64,000 nucleotides of DNA from Hyphococcus sp. (GTDB lineage Bacteria > Pseudomonadota > Alphaproteobacteria > Caulobacterales > Parvularculaceae): positions 1 through 64,000 of the forward strand of contig JAJFGF010000072.1 of NCBI GenBank assembly GCA_021776245.1, in the 5' to 3' direction. The position numbers and the translations under genes are program-made. The notes below the pieces were generated by a model. The model made no database searches. It worked only from the letters and a program-made list of their open reading frames with translations, and was not told where the DNA came from. Positions 1 through 8,743 of this stretch are shown here, piece by piece (position 1 is the stretch's first letter; every line of letters starts with the position of its first letter).

Positions 1-1
1 T

Positions 2-127
2 TATCGACGCTTTTATGAAGATCTTTGCCGCAGATGCGCAGCAAAGAAAATCGCCCTCATCGCTGTCGCACGTAAACTCCTCATCGCTCTCAACGCCATG
101 ATCAGAGACCAAAAACAATTTCTATGA
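2..127 (+). CDS. IS110-family transposase, C-terminal end (5' truncated by window)
   Basis: This open frame enters at the window edge and stops with TGA at 125-127. The 41 visible residues include KKIALIAVARKLL followed by LNAMIRD. I recognise these as the extreme C terminus of IS110-family (DEDD/transposase_20) recombinases, which typically end in a K-V/I-A-L-x-A-x-x-RKLL-x-x-LNAM-x-RD stretch. The DEDD RuvC-like domain and the Ser-containing domain must lie upstream of the window, so intactness cannot be judged. The family catalyses RNA-guided (bridge RNA) insertion. The noncoding segment after the stop would then be the right end of the element. The family call is firm; the subgroup (IS110 or IS1111) is not resolved. 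Confidence 0.85.
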   Translation, partial: YRRFYEDLCRRCAAKKIALIAVARKLLIALNAMIRDQKQFL

Positions 128-171
128 ACACAGTTGCCGGACGCATCGCGGCACGAAGCGCCGCATTGCAG

Positions 172-191
172 GTTGGTCGAATTCGACCAAC
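172..191. repeat. Perfect 20-bp palindrome downstream of the IS110 transposase
   Basis: Bases 172-181 (GTTGGTCGAA) are the exact reverse complement of bases 182-191. The site lies 45 bp after the transposase stop. It could be part of the IS right end, a stem of an element-encoded RNA, or an operator for the lipoprotein gene at 411. Confidence 0.7.
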
Positions 192-410
192 GGATCGTTC
201 AAAGCCCAGTGCAACATCGATAGCGATCCCGTGCTGGTACAGCAGAGATTCTCGCTGCAGCGCACCCGGGAAGACGGGCGTTGTTCGGCGACGGCGCCAA
301 ATCATGTCATTGGGATTTGCGTCTCGCGGCGCCAGCCATCTCGTGCTAGATGTCGCCGCTGGAGAATACGCACAGATGCGGCCCCAAGACATCGACAAAG
401 AGAAAAACAA

Positions 411-1373
411 ATGACGATCAAAGCAACTCAGATGATCGGCGCAGCTTTTGCGCTCGCTGCGTTCCTTGGCGTGAGCGCATGCGCCAATGAAGCAGACGAC
501 GCGCAGGACTGGCGCGAGGACGTGCTCAATGCGGCGGCCGACATTCTGGAGCGCGAATATATTTATGAAGATAAGGGCGCACAATTGGCGGGCTATCTTC
601 GAGATGAACATGCGGAATATTCCGAGCTCAATGACAAAAAGCAATTTGCCCGGCAACTGACTTTAGACCTTTTTGAATTGGCGAACGACAAGCACTTACG
701 CATTGTTCACAATCCGGAATCAGAAGCTCAGGGCGTGGGAGGAGGCGATGATCGTCCGCAACGGGACTATTGCAGGACAGCGCCGCTGTCATATGATGTA
801 ATTGGCGATGTCGGGATCATTACGGCGCCGCGCTTTTTCGGCGATGATGACTATACAGCAAAATTTGACGATGCGATGATACAAGTCGCCGACACAAATG
901 CCCTTGTGCTTGATCTGCGCGGCAATTGCGGCGGCGGACCAATGCTTGTCCGGCATATATCAACATACTTTTTCGGTGAGAAAACCCATCTTGTGAGCAC
1001 CGAAGCGCGCGGTGAAAATACGCGCGAGCGATGGACTTTTGATGATGTCCCCGGGCCGCGTTATTTGAATAAACCGCTCTATATCCTGACCAACGAAAAT
1101 ACGTTCTCGGCTGCTGAGTCGTTCACGTTCGGAATGAAAACAACTGGCCGCGCGCTCACTGTCGGTGAAGAAACCGGCGGCGGCGGTCATTTCGGCGACA
1201 TGCAGCGCCTCAGCGAAGACTTTGAAATGTTTGTTCCGATGGGACGTACTTTTGATCCGCGCACCGGCATCGGCTGGGAAGCGAGCGGCATAGCGCCCGA
1301 CATTGAAAGCGCTGCCGACGACGCTCTTGAAACCGCGGTGGCGCATTTTGAAAAGTCGCGGGGGGCGGATTAG
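411..1373 (+). CDS. S41-family (IRBP/tricorn-like) peptidase lipoprotein
   Basis: The protein has 320 aa. I chose the ATG at 411 because it begins a lipoprotein signal peptide (hydrophobic stretch ending VSAC at Cys 24), preceded by a weak AAAGAG ribosome site; longer in-frame starts run into noncoding DNA. Residues 30-100 form a helical N-terminal region like that of IRBP-type S41 proteins. A core with LVLDLRGNCGGG, then FSAAESF carrying the presumed nucleophilic Ser, then VGEETGGGGHFGD follows. The CtpA-type Lys in that last motif is absent, as is usual for the IRBP/tricorn-like branch. No PDZ domain is seen. It is probably an outer- or inner-membrane-anchored periplasmic protease or ligand-binding relative. 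It stands alone just downstream of the IS110 remnant; the substrate is unknown. Confidence 0.8.
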   Translation: MTIKATQMIGAAFALAAFLGVSACANEADDAQDWREDVLNAAADILEREYIYEDKGAQLAGYLRDEHAEYSELNDKKQFARQLTLDLFELANDKHLRIVHNPESEAQGVGGGDDRPQRDYCRTAPLSYDVIGDVGIITAPRFFGDDDYTAKFDDAMIQVADTNALVLDLRGNCGGGPMLVRHISTYFFGEKTHLVSTEARGENTRERWTFDDVPGPRYLNKPLYILTNENTFSAAESFTFGMKTTGRALTVGEETGGGGHFGDMQRLSEDFEMFVPMGRTFDPRTGIGWEASGIAPDIESAADDALETAVAHFEKSRGAD

Positions 1374-1616
1374 CAATCAAGGCGATCAGAGCCTTCGCGG
1401 GCATCGAAGCGATCCAGAAGATCATCGGCGGCGACGCTGAGGATGCATTGACCGAAGAAAACATCCGCAGAATCATCCGCGGCTCGCGCGGCTGAAACGG
1501 CCCCAACCCTGCCTGCATCGCACCCTTGCGCCGGGGGGCGGATTCGCTAAGGTCCCCCCGGATTTCGAAAGCTGTCCCCCCAATCATCAAGCGGCGGGAC
1601 CAATAAGGAGGAATAG

Positions 1617-1913
1617 ATGGCTGTTGATGGCAAGTGGAACATCGTAATCAAAACGCCTATGGGCGATCAGAATGGCGTGCTGACCCTGAAGCAGGAGGGC
1701 GATGCGCTGACCGGCTCCATGGATGGCGCCTCCGGTAATGCGCCGATTGAAAACGGCAAGGTCGAAGGCGAAAAATTGAGCTGGCAAGCCAAAGTTACGA
1801 CGCCAATGCCGATCACGCTGGAATTTGAAGGCACGATCGATGGCGACGCCATTTCCGGCAACGTAAAACTTGGCGCTTTCGGCACGTCGACATTTTCGGG
1901 CACAGCCGCTTAA
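1617..1913 (+). CDS. Small lipocalin-like beta-strand protein
   Basis: This 98-aa protein has a very good ribosome site (AAGGAGGA about 6 bases before the ATG). No signal peptide or membrane segment is visible, so it should be cytoplasmic. The sequence is alternating short beta-type stretches rich in Gly, Thr and Asp, with two similar halves built on the pattern hydrophobic-x-G-x-x-x-G and ending in NVKLGAFGTSTFSG. Such proteins appear as lone small hypotheticals or as domains attached to amidohydrolases. The DUF885 gene begins only 9 bp after its stop and lacks a clear ribosome site of its own, so the two are probably co-transcribed and perhaps translationally coupled. The biochemical role is unknown. 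Confidence 0.75.
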   Translation: MAVDGKWNIVIKTPMGDQNGVLTLKQEGDALTGSMDGASGNAPIENGKVEGEKLSWQAKVTTPMPITLEFEGTIDGDAISGNVKLGAFGTSTFSGTAA

Positions 1914-1922
1914 GCTGCAGCC

Positions 1923-3266
1923 ATGATCAAAATCGCCGCCGTCATTGTCGCCGGGCTCGCGCTAGCGGCTTGCGGCGGCGATATTTCATCCGAAAACCAA
2001 ACCCAAACAGCAAATGCCACCACTGACAGCCATGTCGCCGTTGCAGTGGACGCGGCCAGTCTTGACGCCATTGGCGAAGAATTCGTCAAACTTGCGCTCG
2101 GCGTCGGCGTCCATGACGCTGCATTCGTTGACGCTTATCACGGGCCCGAAGAATGGGCTGAAGCCGCGAAGTCGCAAGCGCGCTCGCTTGATGCGCTCGA
2201 AAGTGACGCCCAGGGGCTTTTGATCAGCCTTGCCCGCGCCAATGGCGATGATCCATCCATTCGCGGCGCGATGCTTGAAAAATTAACGCGGGCCGCGCTG
2301 ACGCGCATTCAGATGACCGGCGGCGATCAATTTACTTTCAATGAAGAAACCCGGCTTCTTTATGACGCAGTTGCGCCGGAATATGATATCGCACTGTTTG
2401 ACGCAACGCTTGTGGAGATCGATGCGCTGATCCCGGGCGATACGCCACTTAATGAGCGAGTCGATAATTTCCGCAATAGTCTCGCGATACCCTCAGAAAA
2501 ATTGCAGGCCGTTTTTGACGCCGCAATCGCCGAATGCCGTGCGCGCACGCTGGCGCATTATGATCTGCCGGACAATGAACGTTTCGATCTTGAGTTTGTT
2601 AATGACAAACCCTGGAGCGGCTATAATTGGTATCAAGGCGATTATCACAGCCTCATACAGGTCAATACGGATTTTCCGATCATCATTGACCGCGCTGTCG
2701 ATCTTGGTTGTCATGAAGGTTATCCGGGTCACCACACCTGGAACATCATGCTGGAACGCGATATTTTAAATGAAGCGGGCTGGATCGAATATTCCGTCTA
2801 CCCGCTATTTTCGCCAATGTCGGTTACCGCTGAGGGTTCGGCAAATTACGGCATCCAACTTGCCTTTCCCGGCGATGAAAAAATCGCCTTTGAGCGTGAC
2901 GTCTTATTCCCGTTGGCCGGGCTTGATCCGGCGGAGGCCGGCAGGCTGGAGCAATTGAACAAACTGCGCAGCAAGCTGTCTCATGCACGCAACCATGTCG
3001 CCCGGGAATATCTCGACGGTCGCATTAACCGGGACGAGGCGATCGAGATGAATATGAAATACCGGCTTGAATCGCGCGAACGGGCGGAACAGGGCGTGCG
3101 GTTTATCGAGACCTATCGCGGTTACGTATTGAACTATAATCTCGGCCGCGATTTGGTTGAAGATTATGTCGCCCGAAAAGCGGCCGGCGGCATGGACCGG
3201 TGGGATGCGTTCGAGAAATTGTTGACGACGCCGCTTTCTGCGTCGGATATAGAGAGCGAATTATGA
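1923..3266 (+). CDS. DUF885 family lipoprotein (putative metallopeptidase)
   Basis: The product has 447 aa. The N terminus is a lipoprotein signal (hydrophobic core, lipobox LAAC with Cys 17), so it should sit on the periplasmic side of a membrane. The diagnostic motif HEGYPGHH lies near residues 263-270 and matches the HExxH-like metal site of DUF885 proteins. Members are predicted zinc peptidases or carboxypeptidases with mostly helical folds. The length is somewhat shorter than the roughly 580-600 aa of many members, the N-terminal part being compact. The stop overlaps the next ATG by 4 bp (ATGA), indicating a transcription unit with the PepSY-type membrane protein. The substrate is unknown; the family assignment is strong. 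Confidence 0.85.
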   Translation: MIKIAAVIVAGLALAACGGDISSENQTQTANATTDSHVAVAVDAASLDAIGEEFVKLALGVGVHDAAFVDAYHGPEEWAEAAKSQARSLDALESDAQGLLISLARANGDDPSIRGAMLEKLTRAALTRIQMTGGDQFTFNEETRLLYDAVAPEYDIALFDATLVEIDALIPGDTPLNERVDNFRNSLAIPSEKLQAVFDAAIAECRARTLAHYDLPDNERFDLEFVNDKPWSGYNWYQGDYHSLIQVNTDFPIIIDRAVDLGCHEGYPGHHTWNIMLERDILNEAGWIEYSVYPLFSPMSVTAEGSANYGIQLAFPGDEKIAFERDVLFPLAGLDPAEAGRLEQLNKLRSKLSHARNHVAREYLDGRINRDEAIEMNMKYRLESRERAEQGVRFIETYRGYVLNYNLGRDLVEDYVARKAAGGMDRWDAFEKLLTTPLSASDIESEL

Positions 3267-4006
3267 GCTTCAAGGCGATAGTCCAGCGCATCCATCTATG
3301 GACCGGGCTCTTGCTCGGAGCGCAGGTTTTACTGTGGATGGCGAGCGGCGTCATCATGAGCTGGTTTCACCTCGACCTTGTACGCGGCGAAACCAACGCC
3401 GTCAAAACGACGCCGCCGGAACTTGAGGCGACGGCCTATGCCTCACCGGGCGGCGTCATCGCGCAAATGAATGGCGCCACTTCCCTTGAGTTGCGCACTT
3501 TCCAGGGCCGTCCCGTCTATGAAGTGAAGGACGTCGATGGGATCGCACTATTTAATGCAAGAACCGGCGACAGGCTCGCGCCAATATCCGAAGAAACAGC
3601 ACGCCGTGTCGCCAGAAACGATTATTCAGGCGACGCCAAAATTATCAAATCCGCCCTAATGACCGATCCGCCCCATGAATACCGGCGCGACAAACCGGTT
3701 TGGCGTGTCGATTTTGATGACAGCCTGCACACGCGTATCTATGTCTCGCGTCTGACCGGAGAAGTCGCCTCACGGCGCAACGATATCTGGCGTGTCTATG
3801 ATTTCTTCTGGATGCTGCACATCATGGATTATGGCGAGCGGACTAATTTCAATAACTGGTTTGTCAAAATCGCATCAGCAGCGGGCCTCATCTTCGCAAT
3901 TTCCGGCATGATCATTGTCGTTCTTCGCTTCCGGCACGGGCGCTATAAAAATGACGTGATGCTGTTCGCCGGGACGAAGCCGCACAAACAAAAACGCGCC
4001 GAATAA
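3263..4006 (+). CDS. PepSY-domain membrane protein
   Basis: The protein has 247 aa, starting at the ATG that overlaps the preceding TGA. An earlier in-frame start at 3200 lies inside the upstream gene and is unlikely. One membrane helix lies at about residues 10-35 (RIHLWTGLLLGAQVLLW-type) and a second at about residues 205-230. Between them is a periplasmic PepSY-like region containing a VWRVDFDDSLHTRIYVSRLTGEV-type segment, seen here as pieces such as RIYVSRLTGEVASRRND. PepSY-TM proteins often accompany TonB receptors or siderophore reductases, but no receptor is present here; the neighbour is the DUF885 lipoprotein. The role is therefore open. The inverted repeat around its stop codon may terminate transcription. 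Confidence 0.75.
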   Translation: MSFKAIVQRIHLWTGLLLGAQVLLWMASGVIMSWFHLDLVRGETNAVKTTPPELEATAYASPGGVIAQMNGATSLELRTFQGRPVYEVKDVDGIALFNARTGDRLAPISEETARRVARNDYSGDAKIIKSALMTDPPHEYRRDKPVWRVDFDDSLHTRIYVSRLTGEVASRRNDIWRVYDFFWMLHIMDYGERTNFNNWFVKIASAAGLIFAISGMIIVVLRFRHGRYKNDVMLFAGTKPHKQKRAE

Positions 4007-4030
4007 AATCGACGCGCGTTCATTTATTGT
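3994..4030. terminator. Possible bidirectional terminator between convergent genes
   Basis: Arms AACGCGC (3994-4000) and GCGCGTT (4015-4021) are exact reverse complements with a 14-base loop, followed by CATTTATTGTGTT. The stop codon of the PepSY gene lies in the loop. The position between convergent genes supports a terminator role, but the U-tract is weak. Confidence 0.4.
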
Positions 4031-4043
4031 GTTGCGGATTTAA

Positions 4044-4373
4044 TCAGAAACCGAAGTAAATAGGTTCCGGTCCGACGGGCTCGGCTTTTTTCGTCTTTGC
4101 CGCTTCTTCTTCATCATCCGCAGATTTGTTGGCTTCATCACATTGTGTTGGCGCCGTGGACTTATATTCAGTCGATTTTCCTGTGGACCCGCCGACGGCG
4201 CCGCGCATTGCCGACATCGAAAATTTCAATTGCTCCATCACCGAAGAAACAAGTGATTCTTCGCTTTTTTGGCTGGATTTTTCGTGCGCACCGCTGACGG
4301 TCACAGGACCGGCCATGGCCGCCTGGGCGCTGAGCGCAAAGGCTGCTGCGACAAATATTGTGGCCTTAATCAT
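4044..4373 (-). CDS. Hypothetical secreted protein
   Basis: This 109-aa product has a typical Sec signal peptide (MIKATIFVAAAFALSAQAAMA) with probable cleavage after AMA at residue 21. The mature protein is short, low in complexity, with a highly acidic segment SADDEEEAAKTKK near residues 84-96 and a C terminus ending EPIYFGF. A ribosome site GGAGAG precedes the ATG. No conserved domain is recognised. It is convergent with the PepSY gene and lies downstream of ald on the same strand, but 178 bp separate it from the next upstream gene's region, so it probably has its own promoter. Coding status rests on the signal peptide and ribosome site. Confidence 0.6.
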   Translation of the reverse strand: MIKATIFVAAAFALSAQAAMAGPVTVSGAHEKSSQKSEESLVSSVMEQLKFSMSAMRGAVGGSTGKSTEYKSTAPTQCDEANKSADDEEEAAKTKKAEPVGPEPIYFGF

Positions 4374-4551
4374 GATGCGTCTCTCCTGCGCCGATTATGC
4401 CTGCGATCTGAGCCTTCAGGCAAGCGGCAGATCAGACCGCGTTACACTGATTACCTTACAGTGACGTAACAAAAGGCTCAATTTCGACCATTTCGGCCCA
4501 TTTTCACAAAGAAGTGACCGTCTCCCGAGCGACATATGGCCTGGGCGCGGC

Positions 4552-5664
4552 TTATTTCAAGGCTTCAAGGGCCGGCGTAAAATCGACCCCCAGAGCCTCG
4601 GAAACTGCCTTATAGGTTACTTTTCCCCGGTGAACATTAAGACCGTCCCGCAAATGACTGTTTTCCCTCAAGGCGTCTAGGCCCTTATTGGCCAGCATCA
4701 AGCCAAAGCGAAGCGTTGCATTATTGAGGGCGTGAGAAGAGGTCAGGGGTACAGCGCCCGGCATATTGGCGACGCAGTAATGCAGGACATCGTCAACGAC
4801 ATAGGTCGGGTCTTCGTGCGTCGTTGCCTTTGATGTTTCAAAACAACCGCCCTGATCAATCGCAACATCAACCAGAACCGCGCCTTCCTTCATGCCCTTG
4901 AGCATCGGCCTTGTGACAAGCTTGGGCGCGCTCGCCCCTGGAATAAGGACTGCGCCGACGATGACGTCAGCATGATGAGTTTCTTCGTCAAGCGCCTCAT
5001 AGGTTGAATAGCGCGTCTTCGCGCGGCCTTCGAACAGCTCGTCAAGTTCAGCAAGACGGCGCTGGCTGCGGTCAAGAATGGTGACATCGGCGCCAAGGCC
5101 AACCGCCATGCGCGCGGCATGGGTGCCGACGACGCCGCCGCCGATGACCATGACTTTGGCAGGTAAAACGCCGGGCACGCCGCCCATCAGCAAGCCGCGT
5201 CCGCCTTGATGCGCGGTCAGCGCATAGGCTGCGGCCTGAATTGAAAGCCGCCCGGCGACTTCGCTCATCGGCGCCAATAATGGCAGGCCGCCATGCGCGT
5301 CCGTCACGGTTTCATAAGCAACGCCGGTAACGCCTGATTCCATCAGGCCGCGCGCCTGTTCGGGATCGGGCGCCAGATGAAGATAGGTATAAAGAATTTG
5401 CCCTTCGCGCAGTTGCACCCATTCGCTGGGTTGGGGCTCTTTTACTTTGACGATCATGTCCGAAGAGGCGAACACGGTTTTTGCATCCGGCGCGATCTTC
5501 GCGCCCGCCGCTTCATAGTCAGCGTCGCTTGCCTTAATGCCTGCGCCGGCGCCGGTCTGGATCAGCACCTCATGGCCATTTTGCACATATTCCCGGACAC
5601 TGCCCGGCACGAGGCCGACGCGAAATTCGGAATTTTTGATTTCCTTTGGCACGCCAACACGCAT
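4552..5664 (-). CDS. ald: Alanine dehydrogenase
   Basis: At 370 aa this is the standard family length. It interconverts L-alanine and pyruvate plus ammonia with NAD in the cytoplasm. The N terminus [18 protein letters not shown] is classical, with the pyruvate-binding Arg 15, Lys 75 (VKVKEP) and active-site His 96 (YLHLAPD). The Rossmann glycine motif [10 protein letters not shown] lies near residue 175, and [11 protein letters not shown] near 300. All key residues are present. It is monocistronic in appearance, with a long upstream region of over 400 bases toward the divergent gene at 6137, giving room for regulation. An Lrp-type regulator often lies next to ald in this class but none is found here. 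Confidence 0.95.
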   Translation of the reverse strand: MRVGVPKEIKNSEFRVGLVPGSVREYVQNGHEVLIQTGAGAGIKASDADYEAAGAKIAPDAKTVFASSDMIVKVKEPQPSEWVQLREGQILYTYLHLAPDPEQARGLMESGVTGVAYETVTDAHGGLPLLAPMSEVAGRLSIQAAAYALTAHQGGRGLLMGGVPGVLPAKVMVIGGGVVGTHAARMAVGLGADVTILDRSQRRLAELDELFEGRAKTRYSTYEALDEETHHADVIVGAVLIPGASAPKLVTRPMLKGMKEGAVLVDVAIDQGGCFETSKATTHEDPTYVVDDVLHYCVANMPGAVPLTSSHALNNATLRFGLMLANKGLDALRENSHLRDGLNVHRGKVTYKAVSEALGVDFTPALEALK

Positions 5665-6136
5665 GGCTCATCTCCGTTTTAAAACAGCCGCGACGCCAAG
5701 ACGGCGAGGGGGTCTGACTTTCCAGATGGGGCGGACCGGCAGTCTGTCTTTGGCCGGCTATCCTCGGCGCTCATTTAGCATAATGTTCCAAGAAGCAAAG
5801 GGAAAAACTGCCTCATCCCGGAACACATTTTATGGTTGGGCGAGGCTTGGGCATTTTGCCTCTGTTACAGCGCGGTCAGGTCGCGGCGCGGGATAATTTT
5901 TCGGCGCCTGCACCCGGTGACGCGGCCCACATTAACCTTGCGCGCAGTTAAGCTGAACGCAAAGCTAATTGAGGCGCCGGGCGGGCGCTCAAGCGGCACA
6001 GTTTAGCCATAATTAGCGTAAAGACGCCCCCTCGTTTTCGGACCAATGCGATTAAATTTGGCGGCGGGTTTTTAAGCGCGCCTCAAAAGTTGCGCTTCAT
6101 TCTTCTTTGAAAGCCTTTATGCACCCTGGAGGAAAA
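5665..6136. other. Intergenic region between divergent genes, no gene recognised
   Basis: This 470-bp segment separates ald (minus) from the membrane-protein gene (plus) and presumably carries both promoters. A frame open on the plus strand for about 119 codons (5537-5896) overlaps ald and has no protein-like features. I see no strong hairpin, tRNA or consensus sigma70 promoter that I would defend. Confidence 0.5.
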
Positions 6137-6862
6137 ATGCTTACGACTGCCCGCGTGAATATTCCCATTCCTGTCGAAGCGCGCCTTAAGACGGTGGCGG
6201 ATTATTCCGACAATGTTAATGACTATGCCCGCGAAGATTTGATCGGATTTGGTCGGCCAATCGCGGCGACATTTGCGCTGATTGCGCCAGTGGCGCTTTC
6301 ATTCGTTTATCACGGCGCGGGCTTCACGGCGATGTTGCAGGTGGCGACCGTCCTCATTCTGGTCGTGGGCGGCGGGCTTGCCTATATCGGCAAGCATGAA
6401 TGGCCGGCGATCGTAGCGAAATTTCAGAGCCACGTCGTCGCCAAACGCAAAGCCATTGCCGATCTTCGCTGCGGCTTCGGCGAATCGTCATTTCTCAGTA
6501 ATGGCCGCGCGCCGCGCTTTTTCGAGCATGAACATGGCGTCATTGTCCTGGCGGATGCCGGCGATCTGAAAACCCTTTTCTTTGATATCTCCAATGACGG
6601 CCGCGATCCCCGCTGGGAGCTTTACGCCAATGGTGAAATGGATCGCCGGGTGTGGCGGTGGCTGCGCTTGCCGGTCTCGCGCGAGGTCGTGAAATTTTCC
6701 ACCGAAGGCTCCAAGCTTGCCCGGCATCGCGCCGCGCCGGCAATCGACTCGATTGAAGAGTGGGAAGCAGTCAACGTCGCTCTTGGCGAGCCCCTTGACG
6801 GCGCCATTGTGCACCGGCCTTTCGACGAACTGACCGAAGCGATTGGACGACTGATTTACTAG
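6137..6862 (+). CDS. Hypothetical membrane protein
   Basis: The predicted product has 241 aa. I prefer the ATG at 6137 over the in-frame ATG at 6107 because GGAGG lies 4 bases upstream of it. Two adjacent hydrophobic segments at about residues 45-90 (IAATFALIAPVALSFVY, then LQVATVLILVVGGGLAYIG) form a probable membrane hairpin. The C-terminal 150 residues are soluble and include a repeated acidic and aromatic pattern such as FFDISNDGRDPRWELY. No family was recognised. It is followed by a very strong intrinsic terminator at 6905-6938, so it is probably a single-gene unit. Confidence 0.7.
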   Translation: MLTTARVNIPIPVEARLKTVADYSDNVNDYAREDLIGFGRPIAATFALIAPVALSFVYHGAGFTAMLQVATVLILVVGGGLAYIGKHEWPAIVAKFQSHVVAKRKAIADLRCGFGESSFLSNGRAPRFFEHEHGVIVLADAGDLKTLFFDISNDGRDPRWELYANGEMDRRVWRWLRLPVSREVVKFSTEGSKLARHRAAPAIDSIEEWEAVNVALGEPLDGAIVHRPFDELTEAIGRLIY

Positions 6863-6904
6863 CCGCCATTAACTGAGCCTAAGCCTCCCTGTCCCCAAAA
6901 ACTT

Positions 6905-6938
6905 CCCGGGAGCGGCAATGCCGTTCCCGGGCTTTTTA
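6905..6938 (+). terminator. Strong Rho-independent terminator
   Basis: A 13-bp stem, CCCGGGAGCGGCA against TGCCGTTCCCGGG with one G-T wobble and a very tight loop (6905-6931), is followed by CTTTTTATT. It ends the unit at 6137-6862 and insulates it from lipA. Confidence 0.85.
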
Positions 6939-7024
6939 TTACGCAAGAGACAGCCCAAGCCTCCTGGCTGTGTGGCGCCCGGAGCCCCTTACAATCCGCA
7001 GGCGCCGCTGCTACATGACGGTTT

Positions 7025-7993
7025 ATGGCGACGATTATCGACAAAACCCGCGACGGCCGAAGTGACAAAAAGCGGCCGCGCCACCCGGAAAAGCAAAACC
7101 GGCCAGACAGTCCGGTCTTGCGCAAACCGGAATGGATTCGCGTCAAGGCGCCGGTTTCAAAAGGCTTTGCCGAGACGCGCGCCATTGTGCGCTCGAAAAA
7201 TCTTCATACAGTCTGTGAAGAAGCGGCGTGTCCCAATATCGGCGAATGCTGGGACAAAAAACACGCAACCATGATGATCATGGGCGACACCTGCACCCGG
7301 GCTTGCGCATTCTGCAATGTGAAAACCGGCGTGCCGGCGGCGCTTGATCCGGAGGAACCCGCACATGTGGGTGAAGCGGTCGCCGAAATGGGCCTCAAGC
7401 ATGTGGTGATCACATCGGTTGACCGCGATGATCTCAGCGATGGCGGCGCCGATCATTTTGCCAAAGTTGTCAGCGCGATCCGCCTGGCTTCGCCGACAAC
7501 AACAATTGAAATCCTGACGCCGGACTTTTTGCGCAAAGACGGCGCAGCAGAAATCGTCATCGCATCCAAACCCGATGTTTTCAACCACAATCTTGAAACC
7601 GTGCCGCGGCTCTATCTGTCGATCCGGCCCGGTGCGCGCTATTTCAATTCGCTTCGGCTGCTTGAAAAAGTCAAAGACCGCGATCCGCAGATGTTCACCA
7701 AATCAGGCATCATGGTCGGCCTCGGCGAGGCCCGCGAAGAAGTCATGCAGGTGATGGACGATATGCGCTCGGCTGGCGTCGATTTTATCACCATTGGCCA
7801 ATATCTGCAGCCAACGCGCAAACATGCTCCCGTCGATCGCTTTGTGCATCCCGATGAATTCAAGTCTTATGAAAATGTCGCGCGCGCCAAAGGCTTTTTG
7901 ATGGTGTCGGCGTCGCCCCTGACCCGCTCGTCGCATCACGCCGGTGAGGATTTTGCGAAATTGCGTGCGGCGCGGGAAGCCCTGCGAGACTGA
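7025..7993 (+). CDS. lipA: Lipoyl synthase
   Basis: The enzyme has 322 aa, normal for the family. It is a radical-SAM protein that inserts two sulfurs into octanoyl groups on lipoyl domains of 2-oxoacid dehydrogenases and the glycine cleavage system. Both iron-sulfur clusters are accounted for: the auxiliary cluster Cys 64, 69 and 75 ([13 protein letters not shown]) and the SAM cluster CTRACAFC at Cys 90, 94 and 97. [25 protein letters not shown] and the C-terminal [11 protein letters not shown] are intact. The basic N-terminal 30 residues are variable in the family. In many alphaproteobacteria the COQ10/RatA gene follows directly; here about 2 kb of extra genes lie between. Confidence 0.97.
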   Translation: MATIIDKTRDGRSDKKRPRHPEKQNRPDSPVLRKPEWIRVKAPVSKGFAETRAIVRSKNLHTVCEEAACPNIGECWDKKHATMMIMGDTCTRACAFCNVKTGVPAALDPEEPAHVGEAVAEMGLKHVVITSVDRDDLSDGGADHFAKVVSAIRLASPTTTIEILTPDFLRKDGAAEIVIASKPDVFNHNLETVPRLYLSIRPGARYFNSLRLLEKVKDRDPQMFTKSGIMVGLGEAREEVMQVMDDMRSAGVDFITIGQYLQPTRKHAPVDRFVHPDEFKSYENVARAKGFLMVSASPLTRSSHHAGEDFAKLRAAREALRD

Positions 7994-8026
7994 CGCAGCC
8001 TTGTTTACGATTCGGCGCCGGAGCGA

Positions 8027-8668
8027 TCAGCAACGGTCCTTGGCACAGCCCTGGCGGCATTTGCGTTTGAGAAGATTACGCGCGTCGCCGCACAGCACCA
8101 GAACATCCTGATCCTCAATATCGTCGCCGACATGCGTATCGGTTGTCTGATCATTCGACTGGGTGACATTGGTTTCAACCTCAACGCGCACACCCGGTTT
8201 TTTTGCCTTGCCGTGCGCGCGTTTTTTATCAAAGTCGCGCTCGATTTGGCGCAGCCGTTGAGACAAGTCGGAAAACTGTCTTTCGGCCTCTCTGCGGTCA
8301 ACCGCGGACATGTAACATCTTGCTTCATCATACATTTGCACTTCAAGGCAATTCATATGTGTTTTGCAGCGCATAACGACAGTGTTGTAGGAAGCATTGA
8401 TTTCAGCGCGAAACCGGTCCAGCGGCGCGGGCGCCGGATTCGGCGCTGCATTGAGTGCGTTAATCGCCGTCTGAATCGCAGACAGGTAATTCTGCCTCTG
8501 GCCAGCGTATTGCGCCTCGCAGGTTTTGTCAGCGATATCCGTTCGCTCAACAATCGAAGGCTGTTGTGGGCCCGGTGGGAAGCCATTCGGGGGCAATTCT
8601 TTATTGTCGTGCGCACACCCAGTCAGAGCGATGATCGCTGACGCTGCTGTGCAAAACATATTTTTCAT
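8027..8668 (-). CDS. Hypothetical lipoprotein with coiled-coil segment
   Basis: This protein of 213 aa is read from the ATG at 8668, where a lipoprotein signal begins (MKNMFCTAASAIIALTGC, lipobox LTGC). A GTG at 8680 in the same frame would add four residues but looks like part of a G-rich ribosome site. The mature part is Pro-rich at first, then helical and charged around residues 110-145 (REAERQFSDLSQRLRQIERD-type), then an acidic and Thr-rich tail. Several Cys residues suggest disulfides in the periplasm. No known family was recognised. It lies with the next small membrane protein in a segment that interrupts the usual lipA-COQ10 neighbourhood, so it is probably accessory. Confidence 0.65.
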   Translation of the reverse strand: MKNMFCTAASAIIALTGCAHDNKELPPNGFPPGPQQPSIVERTDIADKTCEAQYAGQRQNYLSAIQTAINALNAAPNPAPAPLDRFRAEINASYNTVVMRCKTHMNCLEVQMYDEARCYMSAVDRREAERQFSDLSQRLRQIERDFDKKRAHGKAKKPGVRVEVETNVTQSNDQTTDTHVGDDIEDQDVLVLCGDARNLLKRKCRQGCAKDRC

Positions 8669-8743
8669 TTTAGCCCCCACATTTTAAATCAGAATAATTC
8701 GACGAGACGAAACGAACGAATTCATTAAACGGCGCATCAGCCG

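Larger units (their letters stand above)
1..200 (+). mobile_element. Right end of an IS110-family insertion sequence (outer boundary unknown)
   Basis: The transposase reading frame ends at 127 and is followed by about 280 bases without a convincing gene before the next start at 411. A short tail reading ACACAGTTGC directly after the stop resembles the right ends of this family as I remember them. IS110 elements lack conventional terminal inverted repeats and target duplications, so the right boundary cannot be fixed from sequence alone; 200 is a nominal limit that includes the 172-191 palindrome. In the IS1111 subgroup the guide (bridge) RNA is encoded in this 3' noncoding part, so 128-410 may hold such an RNA. 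Confidence 0.5.

Noticed and set aside
124-414. Plus-strand open frame after the transposase
   Set aside because: No ribosome site, low-complexity arginine-rich translation, and it overlaps the convincing lipoprotein start; more likely noncoding IS end.
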